Part shown: one piece after another, positions 1 to 5,869 of the stretch
How the letters are laid out: each line of letters opens with the position of its first letter
Position numbering within the stretch: position 1 is the stretch's first letter
Assembly (NCBI RefSeq): GCF_020687045.1
Contig: NZ_JAJEPW010000106.1
Location: 1-5,869 of the forward strand
Length of the DNA stretch: 5,869 bases
Origin: Vescimonas cirricatena
GTDB taxonomy: Bacteria > Bacillota > Clostridia > Oscillospirales > Oscillospiraceae
Direction of reading: 5' to 3'
Translations under genes and position numbers: made by a program
Notes under the pieces: model-generated
What the model saw: only the letters and a program-made list of their open reading frames with translations
Told to the model about the DNA's origin: nothing
Databases searched by the model: none

Positions 1-2010
1 ATCCGGAAATGGTGCTGGGCGAGATGGCCATGGAGAGCACCCAATACGGCATTGACAGCGTGTGCAAGCCCTATGAAAATGCCGATCTTGCCGATCTGCT
101 GAGCGAAGCGGTATCGGGGCTTCATGCACAGATCCCCACCTATGAGCAGGACGGGCCGGAGGAGGAAGATTTATCCATTCCCGCAGACCCGAATGTGCGT
201 AATTACAGCTTTACCAGCGTAGACGGCAAGCTGTATTTCCGCATTGACAGCCGCATGGAGCCGGTCGAACTGCCGCTGACCACCGAGAACCGAGTGCGCG
301 GCATGATCGCCCTGCGGGACTGCACCCGTCAGCTCATCGAATACCAGGCGGAGAACCATCCCGATGAGATCATCCGGCGCGAGCAGGAGAAGCTGAACGG
401 GCTGTACGATGCCTATGTCAAAAAATACGGGCGGCTTTACACCCGCGGCAACAACCTTGCCTTTTCGGATGACAGCAGCTATCCGCTGCTGTGCTCGTTG
501 GAGGTGCTGGACAACGAAGGCAATTTCGCCCGCAAGGCGGATATGTTCACCAAGCGCACCATTCGCCCGCATGAGCCGGTCACGCAGGTGGATACGGCAT
601 CGGAGGCGCTGGCGGTATCTCTCTCCGAAAAAGCGCAGGTGGATCTCGGCTTTATGTCGGAGCTGTCCGGTAAAAGTGAGGACGAGCTGGTGCAGGAGCT
701 TTCCGGGGTCATTTACCGGAATGTCCGTTGCGGTCTTACGCCGGAGGAGATCAGTCCGGTGCAGCTTGATCTGGCGGCATATCCCTATGTCACTGCTGAG
801 GAATTTCTGTCCGGCAATGTGCGCAAAAAGCTGCGTATGCTGCAGGCGCTGCAAGCAGCGCTGCCGGCCGAAAAGAAAGATGCGCTTGCCGGGTATCTCT
901 CCACCATGGAAGCTGTGCAGCCGACAGAGCTGACCGCTGCGGAGATCGGTGTGCGGATCGGTGCATCGTGGGTGCCTACCGATGTCTATCAGCAGTTTAT
1001 GTTCGAGCTGTTCGGTACCAGCGTATACGCCAGGCAGAGAATGCGGGTCGTTCGCTCCGAATACAGCGGAGAATGGAACATCAGCAACAAAAGCATGGAC
1101 GGCGGCAACATCAAAGCCGTCACCACCTACGGCACCAAGCGTATCACGGCGTACCACATCCTGGAGCAGACACTGAATCAGCGGGTGGTCAAGGTGTTCG
1201 ATACCGTTGTGGAGGACGGCAAGGAGCGGCCGGTTCTGAATGTGAAGGAAACTGCCATCGCCCAGGATCGGCAGGAGCTGATCAAGTCCAAATTTGCCGA
1301 TTGGCTGTGGCAGGACATTGACCGGCGCGAACGGCTGTGCCGCATCTATAACGACACCTTCAATTCCATCCGACCGCGGGAGTACGATGGCAGCCACATC
1401 CGCTTTGTGGGGATGAACCCGGAGATCAGCCTGCGAAAGCATCAGGTGAACGCCATCGCCCATGTATTGTACGGCGGCAATACGCTGTTGGCACACGAAG
1501 TGGGCGCAGGGAAAACCTTTGAAATTGTTGCCGCCACTATGGAAATGAAGCGTCTGGGGCTATGCACCAAGTCGCTGATCGTGGTGCCCAACCACATCAC
1601 GGAACAGTGGGCGGCGGAGTGGCTCCGGCTCTATCCGGCCGCTAACATTTTGGTGGCTACCGAACGCGATTTTGAAAAGCGCAACCGCCGCAGGCTGTGC
1701 GCCCGCATCGCCACCGGAGATTACGATGCAATTATCATCGGCCACAGTCAGCTCATGAAGATTCCCCTGTCCCGTGAGCGGCAACAGGCCATTTTGCAGC
1801 GGCAGATCGACGAGGTGCTGCTGGCCATCAGCGACGCCAAGCGGCAGAGGGCGGAGAACTTCACCATCAAGCAGATGGAGCGCACCCGCAAGTCGCTGGA
1901 GATACGGTTGGAAAAGCTCAACGACCAGAGCACCAAAGACGACACGGTGACTTTTGAAGAATTAGGCATCGACCGACTGTTCATCGACGAGAGCCACAAT
2001 TTCAAAAACC
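1..2010 (+). CDS. SF2/SNF2-like helicase of a giant methylase-helicase protein, 5' exon (partial at left edge)
   Basis: This is the middle part of a very large DNA helicase; the reading frame is already open at base 3, so the ATG at 9 is internal. The first residues (PEMVLGEMAMES, with YGID just after) match the linker that follows the N6-adenine methylase domain in methylase-helicase proteins of conjugative elements, so a methylase domain probably lies upstream of the window. After about 470 residues without a motif I can name come LRKHQ (1431-1445), Walker A GAGKT (1503-1517), motif Ia VVPNHITEQW (1581-1610) and motif II DESH (1986-1997). A charged, coiled-coil-like stretch lies at about 1780-1930. 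The exon ends at 2010 on the first base of a Leu codon completed at 4849-4850. The family is expected to couple ATP hydrolysis to DNA translocation; an antirestriction role like phage P1 DarB is inference. The frame continues into the intron as far as a stop at 2028-2030, adding intron-encoded RAKRCA. Confidence 0.88.
1998..2010 (+). other. Intron-binding sites IBS2 and IBS1 (5' exon target)
   Basis: These are the last 13 bases of the 5' exon. AATTTC (1998-2003, IBS2) is perfectly complementary to GAAATT in the intron loop at 2125-2130. AAAAACC (2004-2010, IBS1) is perfectly complementary to GGTTTTT at 2411-2417. The two sites abut directly. They encode the Asn-Phe-Lys-Asn that follows the DESH box, so the intron targets codons of a strongly conserved helicase motif. 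Confidence 0.85.
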
Positions 2011-2117
2011 GTGCGAAACGTTGTGCATAAGTCGTAGCAGACAGCTATGACGAAAAGCACCATGCGATAGCACTTGATATATCAAGAAAATATCGTAGAG
2101 AACTCAAATCTCAAATT

Positions 2118-2136
2118 CAGAGGCGAAATTCCTCTG
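2118..2136 (+). other. EBS2 hairpin of intron domain I
   Basis: A 6-bp stem CAGAGG/CCTCTG (2118-2123 with 2131-2136) closes a 7-nt loop CGAAATT. The loop holds GAAATT (2125-2130), perfectly complementary to the exon bases AATTTC at 1998-2003. Placement in a terminal loop upstream of EBS1 is the normal arrangement for EBS2. Confidence 0.75.
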
Positions 2137-2398
2137 CCGTACAGAATCAATGCCGGAAAGGAGAAACCCCACAGCGGTCTGTCAAACCGCAGGCAGTACG
2201 AGAGCTAATACTCCACTGTGCGTTGTCTATCTGTAAATAGACAGGGTACAAAGCGTGGTGAAGTCGTAACCTGAAAACCTAAACCGAAAGGCATGGATAA
2301 TAATGGTGCGGGCTTCCGAAACCTATGGCTATCCAGTAGTGAAAGCTATGCAGCATCGTAAGAGTGCTTGGCATCCGAAAGGATGAAGATTGGAGAAA

Positions 2399-2427
2399 GC
2401 AGATACGGCTGGTTTTTCCGTATATGC
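2399..2427 (+). other. EBS1 hairpin of intron domain I
   Basis: The stem ATACGG/CCGTAT (2403-2408 with 2418-2423), extended past a G-A mismatch by GCA/TGC, closes the loop CTGGTTTTT (2409-2417). GGTTTTT (2411-2417) pairs with all seven bases of AAAAACC at 2004-2010, immediately 5' of the splice junction. It defines the 5' splice site and the DNA target. Confidence 0.85.
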
Positions 2428-2688
2428 CCCATGAAATGAAATATTCATGCGGAACCACACAACAACTGTGATTCAAAGTGTGGTTAGGTTCTCCCGGTGT
2501 AAGGTAGCGGCCTAAGGGTTTCAACGGTCTATTGACCACAAGGATAGAGATTTGGGAACGTTTGAGAGCCTGTATTTGGAGTGTTACAGCACAATGAAGA
2601 ATACAGGAAGTCAGCCGTGCCATAGTAGTCTGCAATTGGGTAATGCCAATTACACGGGGCTGAAATGCCCCACGGCGAAGGGCACGAG

Positions 2689-2711
2689 TCAGATTGATTT
2701 GTAAATTTCAC
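2689..2711 (+). repeat. 5' strand of the domain IV basal stem
   Basis: TCAGATTGA (2689-2697) is the exact reverse complement of TCAATCTGA at 4726-4734, and TTGTAAATTTCAC (2699-2711) is the exact reverse complement of GTGAAATTTACAA at 4662-4674. These nested pairings, about 2 kb apart, close domain IV around the protein gene. Confidence 0.8.
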
Positions 2712-2745
2712 GAAAGAAAATCCAATAACTCCCTGAAAGACGGGT

Positions 2746-2784
2746 GACGAACTGCGAGGTGAAAACCTTGTGCATTTAAGCGTC
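2746..2784 (+). promoter_or_regulatory. DIVa-like hairpin covering the ribosome-binding site and start of the intron protein
   Basis: GAGGTG (2756-2761) is the ribosome-binding site for the GTG start at 2770. The bases CGAGGT (2755-2760) can pair with ACCTTG (2765-2770) across a GAAA tetraloop (2761-2764), so the site and the first base of the start codon are both in the stem. An outer GACG/CGTC helix (2746-2749 with 2781-2784) encloses it. In the Ll.LtrB intron the comparable DIVa stem-loop is the high-affinity LtrA site, and binding there represses LtrA translation; the same control is inferred here. Confidence 0.6.
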
Positions 2785-4665
2785 AGATTTTCAACAGAAA
2801 AAGAATTGAAACAGTTTCAAGACCTGCTCTATGAAAAATCGGGGCAAGGCGTTTCATTCACGGGACTGTTGGAAGCAATGGTCAGCGAAGTGACTATTGT
2901 AACCGCTGTTCATAACATCAAGTCCAACAAGGGCAGCAAAACTGCCGGTGTGGACAGGATGAAAATGGACAAGTATCTGCAAATGCCAAAAGAAGAACTA
3001 TTTCAGTTGATTCAATCAAATATCTCCAATTACAAGCCGAAGCCAGCCAAACGGAAGTATATCGAAAAGGCAAACGGCAAAAAGCGACCTCTGGGTATTC
3101 CCACTGTATTGGATAGGATTATACAGGAATGTATGCGACTGATTCTGGAACCGATATGCGAAGCGAGATTCTATCCGCACAGCTATGGTTTCCGTCCTTA
3201 CCGGGCGCAGAAGCACGCTATCCGGGATATTGTCAATGTCATCAATGCAAGTGTGAAATCCAAAGACCAGCCGGTATGGGCAGTCGAGGGAGATATAAAG
3301 GGCTGTTTTGACAACATCAATCATAGATTGTTGCTGAAAAAGCTATGGCGAATCGGAATCCACGATAAGAGGGTTCTGAAAATCATCAGCCAAATGCTAA
3401 AAGCCGGATATATCGATCAGGACTTATACCATGCAACAGAAATGGGAACACCACAGGGCGGTATATTATCTCCGTTGCTGTCCAATGTGTATCTCAATGA
3501 CTTTGACTGGTATGTGGGGCGCTGCTATATGGAGCCGCACCGTCAATGCAAGCACAAATGCAACGATACCCGAAGGCTGAAATGGTCTGGAATCACCCCG
3601 AAATACAATTTTCGCTATGCGGATGATTGGATGATCCTGACCTCTACGGAACAGGAAGCGTTCCGTATGAAGCATGAACTGACAAAGTATTTTAAGCATC
3701 GCATGAAGTTGGAACTGTCACAGGAAAAGACCTATGTAACCGATTTGAGAAAGAATGGTATTCATTTCCTCGGTTACATAGTCAAGGCAGAACGAAAGAG
3801 GAAAACACCAGACCCAGCCACATGGTCAGATAATCTGGTAGGAAAGCCATTCCCTGATATGGAACGATTGACGAAGAAAATCCATACCTTGCAAAAAGAA
3901 GTTAGGAAAATTGGATTATACACGCAATCCAACACGCAGGCGGCTCAAATCCAGTATGTGAACTCCGTGATTATGGGACTGGCACAGTATTTGCAACCCT
4001 CTATCTGTTCTCATGCCTACCATGCCATTGACCGTAGAGTGAATAATACGGCGTTGGCAGTATGGAAAAACCTGTTTCCCAAGCAGTACAACCAAATGCA
4101 GGTGCCGTTAAAGGAATTAAGTAATCTGCCACATCGGCACGAAGGTTATGACAGTAAAACCTTCGCAATTCAAATTGATGGGAAATGGTTCGGAATAACC
4201 TATGCGTTTATTACACACAGTCGTTATGAAAGCAAACCATTTGACCAGAAAATGACCCCTTATACGGAGGATGGACGCAGGCGGTATGTAAATTATCGTA
4301 CCAAGCATAAACCGTTGCCCTGTGACCGCCCCTCCATCAATACACCCGAAGATATAGCCTTATCCATCTACGCTAGCGGCAAGGGATGGAAAGCCAATTT
4401 CGAGTATTTTATGAATCGGGAATATGCCTACAACCGAGATAAGGGAAAATGCAAATGCTGTGGTAGATATTTCTCTGAACTGATTCCGAAACATTGTCAT
4501 CATGTAAATCCACGACTTCCGATTGAAAGAATCAACAAAGTTCCAAATTTAGCATGGCTATGTATACCGTGTCACCGCATGGTACACAACAGTCCTATAC
4601 CGCCAGAGTTGGATGCCAAGGCGGTACGCAAAATCAAGAAATATCGTGAAAAACTCAAAAAGTGA
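2770..4665 (+). CDS. ltrA: Group II intron-encoded reverse transcriptase/maturase with HNH endonuclease domain
   Basis: An LtrA-type protein of 631 residues, close to the 599 of Lactococcus LtrA; the symbol marks family only. It binds its own intron RNA, promotes splicing, and copies the intron into cleaved target DNA. RT1 lies at about 34-66, RT2 at 95-119 (RPLGIPTVLDRIIQ), RT3 at 169-185 with D175, RT4 at 226-242 (GTPQGGILSPLLSNVYL), RT5 at 283-287 (YADDW, catalytic D285 and D286), and RT6/7 at about 313-336. Maturase domain X follows at about 360-480, with VNSVIMGLAQYL at its heart. The C-terminus is an HNH nuclease: C561 or C563, C564, H577-H578, N593, C598, C601-H602 and H606. Between RT4 and RT5 a short insert is rich in Cys and His (C252 to C264). 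The start is GTG: an in-frame stop at 2734-2736 bounds the frame, there is no upstream ATG, and GAGGTG at 2756-2761 lies 8 nt before. No frameshift or lost catalytic residue is visible. Confidence 0.95.
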   Translation: MHLSVRFSTEKELKQFQDLLYEKSGQGVSFTGLLEAMVSEVTIVTAVHNIKSNKGSKTAGVDRMKMDKYLQMPKEELFQLIQSNISNYKPKPAKRKYIEKANGKKRPLGIPTVLDRIIQECMRLILEPICEARFYPHSYGFRPYRAQKHAIRDIVNVINASVKSKDQPVWAVEGDIKGCFDNINHRLLLKKLWRIGIHDKRVLKIISQMLKAGYIDQDLYHATEMGTPQGGILSPLLSNVYLNDFDWYVGRCYMEPHRQCKHKCNDTRRLKWSGITPKYNFRYADDWMILTSTEQEAFRMKHELTKYFKHRMKLELSQEKTYVTDLRKNGIHFLGYIVKAERKRKTPDPATWSDNLVGKPFPDMERLTKKIHTLQKEVRKIGLYTQSNTQAAQIQYVNSVIMGLAQYLQPSICSHAYHAIDRRVNNTALAVWKNLFPKQYNQMQVPLKELSNLPHRHEGYDSKTFAIQIDGKWFGITYAFITHSRYESKPFDQKMTPYTEDGRRRYVNYRTKHKPLPCDRPSINTPEDIALSIYASGKGWKANFEYFMNREYAYNRDKGKCKCCGRYFSELIPKHCHHVNPRLPIERINKVPNLAWLCIPCHRMVHNSPIPPELDAKAVRKIKKYREKLKK

Positions 4666-4734
4666 AATTTACAAGTGCGCTGTATTCGTGAGGGTACAGA
4701 TGCAATGAAATCAGTAGAAAGTAAGTCAATCTGA
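4662..4734 (+). repeat. 3' strand of the domain IV basal stem
   Basis: It holds GTGAAATTTACAA (4662-4674) and TCAATCTGA (4726-4734), partners of 2699-2711 and 2689-2697. The inner strand overlaps the stop codon of the intron protein (TGA at 4663-4665), so translation to the end would open this helix. The 51 nt between the two arms show no gene; they probably form a small side stem of domain IV. Confidence 0.75.
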
Positions 4735-4738
4735 TGGT

Positions 4739-4772
4739 AGGCCGGGTGCGCTGAAAGGTGCACGCCCGGCGT
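4739..4772 (+). ncRNA. Group II intron domain V (catalytic hairpin)
   Basis: Exactly 34 nt, the canonical length. The 9-nt lower strands (4739-4747 and 4764-4772) pair with one G-G mismatch at 4740/4771. A 2-nt AC bulge lies at 4762-4763. The 5-bp upper stem GCGCU/GGUGC carries a GAAA tetraloop (4753-4756). All of this matches the family architecture. The catalytic-triad position (nucleotides 2-4 of the domain) reads GGC (4740-4742), where AGC, or CGC in class C, is usual. Confidence 0.88.
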
Positions 4773-4774
4773 GA

Positions 4775-4846
4775 GACGGGGGAAAATCCGGAGGAAACGA
4801 ATGTGCGGCTTCGCCGCACATCACGTTCAAAGGATTACCTATCGTC
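4775..4846 (+). ncRNA. Group II intron domain VI with bulged branch-point adenosine
   Basis: GACGG (4775-4779) pairs with TCGTC (4842-4846), then GGG (4780-4782) pairs with CCT (4838-4840), leaving A4841 unpaired. It is the eighth base from the intron end, as expected for the branch point. A second helix AATCC/GGATT (4785-4789 with 4832-4836) continues the stem. The top is capped by a 9-bp hairpin, ATGTGCGGC/GCCGCACAT (4801-4809 with 4813-4821). Domain V and VI are joined by two bases, GA. Confidence 0.85.
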
Positions 4847-4848
4847 AT

Positions 4849-5869
4849 TCTTTCTGATGACGAAAATGCGCAATGTCGGCGGTATCGCGCAGACGGAAGC
4901 GCAGAAGTCCTCGGATCTCTTTGCCAAGTGTCAGTATTTGGACGAGCTGACCGACAGCCACGGCGTTATCTTTGCCACCGGTACCCCGATCTCCAACAGC
5001 ATGGTGGAATTGTATACGGTGCAGAGGTACTTGCAGTATCAGACTTTGCAGGAGATGGGCCTTGTCCACTTCGACGATTGGGCCAGCGACTTTGGCGAGA
5101 CGGTGACGGCCATTGAACTGGCCCCCGAAGGCAGCGGCTACCGCCCGAAAACCCGCTTTGCAAAATTCTTCAATCTGCCGGAACTGATGGCGACCTTCAA
5201 AATGGTGGCCGATGTGCAGACGGCGGATATGCTGAACCTGCCGGTCCCGAAAGCCAATTTTCACACCGAGGTCATCCAGCCGAACGAATTGCAGCGGGCG
5301 GTGGTAGCGGAACTGGCGGAACGAGCCGAGCGTGTCCGTGCCCGTGCGGTCGATCCCAGCACGGACAATATGCTCCGCATCACCAACGATGGACGGAAGC
5401 TGGCGCTGGATATGCGCCTTATCAACCCGCTGGCCGCCGATGACCCCAACGGCAAGGTCGCAACCTGCGCCCGCAATGTCGCCCGTATCTGGGCGCAGAC
5501 CAAAGATCAGCGCAGCACCCAGCTGGTTTTCTGCGACCTGTCTACGCCGAACAAGAATACGCCGATTGAAATGCAGAAAAATGCAGAAGGGGTCTACGAA
5601 ATGATACCGGATCAGTTTACAGATGTGTATAACGACCTGAAAAAGAAACTCGTGGCAGAGGGTATTCCGGAGGAGGAAATTGCCTTTATCCATGATGCCA
5701 AAACCGAGCAAAAGAAAAAGGAGCTGTTTGCAAAAGTGCGTGGAGGCGAGGTGCGCATCCTCATGGGCAGCACGGCCAAAATGGGCGCAGGCACCAATGT
5801 GCAGGACAGGCTCATCGCCTTGCATGATCTCGATTGCCCATGGCGGCCCAGCGACTTGCAGCAGCGCCT
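4849..5869 (+). CDS. SF2/SNF2-like helicase of a giant methylase-helicase protein, 3' exon (partial at right edge)
   Basis: This continues the helicase cut at 2010. The split codon C|TC gives Leu, and the frame then reads FLMTKMRNVGGIAQTE without a stop to the window edge, about 340 codons. Motif III is ATGTPISNS (4974-5000). A long linker follows, then a FCDLSTP strand typical of motif IV (about 5529-5549), motif V MGSTAKMGAGTNVQ (5763-5804), and the start of motif VI, CPWRPSDLQQR (5835-5867), cut before the expected arginine finger. Together with motifs I, Ia and II of the 5' exon this makes a complete two-RecA-lobe ATPase core when joined. There is no ribosome-binding site or start codon at the 5' end, which supports a spliced exon and not a separate gene. 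An open frame on the opposite strand over nearly the same span is a shadow. The call as a helicase is secure; the name and cellular role of the whole protein are not. Confidence 0.88.

Larger units (their letters stand above)
2011..2688 (+). ncRNA. Group II ribozyme 5' core (domains I-III)
   Basis: About 680 nt of non-coding intron RNA before domain IV. No convincing gene is seen; the short open frames here lack ribosome-binding sites and recognisable motifs. Visible helices include CGATA/TATCG (2065-2069 with 2091-2095) enclosing the palindrome CTTGATATATCAAG (2073-2086), the EBS2 hairpin (2118-2136), a 7-bp hairpin at 2224-2243, the EBS1 hairpin (2399-2427), AACCACAC/GTGTGGTT (2453-2460 with 2478-2485), and a GGGGC/GCCCC hairpin at about 2656-2671 that may belong to domain III. 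The borders between domains I, II and III were not resolved by hand. Confidence 0.8.
2011..4848 (+). mobile_element. Group II intron (2838 nt) with intact intron-encoded protein
   Basis: A self-splicing retroelement in the same orientation as its host gene. It starts with the consensus GTGCG and ends in AT (consensus AY). It has long structured 5' RNA, a domain IV that carries the protein gene, a 34-nt domain V at 4739-4772, and a domain VI stem with bulged A4841, leaving seven nucleotides after it before the junction. Removing exactly 2011-4848 restores the helicase frame and a conserved sequence. The 5' exon is perfectly complementary to two intron loops, as expected at a target chosen by retrohoming. 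Both exon-binding loops sit in clean hairpins, the protein frame is unbroken, and the HNH and YADD motifs are present, so the element looks recent and possibly active; the odd domain V triad is the one caution. The base upstream of EBS1 (U2410) cannot pair with the first 3' exon base (T4849), which argues weakly against a IIA delta contact. I do not assign a subclass. Confidence 0.95.

Noticed and set aside
409..933. Plus-strand frame of 174 codons overlapping the helicase 5' exon
   Set aside because: It is a different frame inside the helicase coding sequence, with arginine- and serine-rich low-complexity translation typical of an out-of-frame reading.
171..1496. Long open frame on the minus strand (441 codons)
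   Set aside because: It is wholly antisense to the helicase 5' exon, whose frame carries clear motifs. The antisense product has no recognisable domain. GC-rich third positions often keep this opposite frame open.
9..2030. A complete 673-codon gene starting at ATG 9 and ending at TAA 2030
   Set aside because: The frame is open upstream of the ATG, with conserved Pro-Glu just before it, and no ribosome-binding site is seen in the 8 bases available. The stop is intron sequence.
2011..2030. Helicase as a pseudogene broken by a frameshift or insertion
   Set aside because: The interruption has all hallmarks of a group II intron, and its exact removal restores the frame and the conserved sequence.
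2073..2086. Palindrome CTTGATATATCAAG as a transcription-factor operator
   Set aside because: It lies inside intron domain I and is enclosed by the CGATA/TATCG helix, so an RNA stem explains it better.
2279..2711. Small minus-strand frames within the intron 5' region
   Set aside because: They overlap structured ribozyme RNA, show no ribosome-binding sites or protein motifs, and owe their openness to chance.
4801..4821. Strong GC hairpin as a rho-independent terminator
   Set aside because: It is not followed by a U-run; it is followed by CACGTTC and lies inside intron domain VI.
4845..5825. Long open frame on the minus strand (326 codons)
   Set aside because: It is antisense to the 3' exon and crosses the intron junction. 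The sense strand encodes helicase motifs III, V and VI, so this is a shadow.

Overview
The window holds one large host gene cut in two by a group II intron. The host gene is an SF2/SNF2-like DNA helicase of the giant methylase-helicase type found on conjugative and integrative elements of gut Firmicutes. The ground for this is family resemblance in the motifs read by eye, not a database search. The protein motifs and the visibly GC-rich host codons, beside a more AT-rich intron, fit a Clostridia-type accessory element. No integrase, relaxase or rRNA is present to fix the organism or the element.

Layout: bases 1-2010 are the 5' exon, open at the left edge. It begins at the PEMVLGEM linker that normally follows the N6-adenine methylase domain, and runs through helicase motif I (GAGKT) and motif Ia to motif II (DESH). 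Bases 2011-4848 are the intron: a 5' GTGCG, ribozyme domains I-III, a long domain IV that carries a 631-residue reverse transcriptase/maturase/HNH protein (2770-4665), a 34-nt domain V (4739-4772), and domain VI with a bulged adenosine (A4841), ending in AT. Bases 4849-5869 are the 3' exon, which continues in frame through motifs III, V and the start of VI and runs off the right edge.

The intron limits rest on four independent signs: the 5' GTGCG; exact restoration of the helicase frame (AAC C|TC TTT, giving N-L-F); domain V and VI folds at the expected distance from the 3' end; and perfect pairing of the 13 nt of 5' exon next to the junction with two intron hairpin loops (EBS2 at 2125-2130, EBS1 at 2411-2417). 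Unspliced RNA would encode a helicase that stops at 2028-2030, just after motif II, so full-length enzyme depends on splicing.

The intron protein should help its own RNA fold and splice, and should reverse-transcribe the intron during retrohoming. Its ribosome-binding site and GTG start lie in a small GAAA-capped hairpin in domain IV, which resembles the DIVa autoregulatory element of the L. lactis Ll.LtrB intron. The most unusual detail is domain V, whose catalytic-triad position reads GGC instead of the usual AGC. All long open frames on the minus strand lie antisense to real coding sequence and are judged to be shadows.
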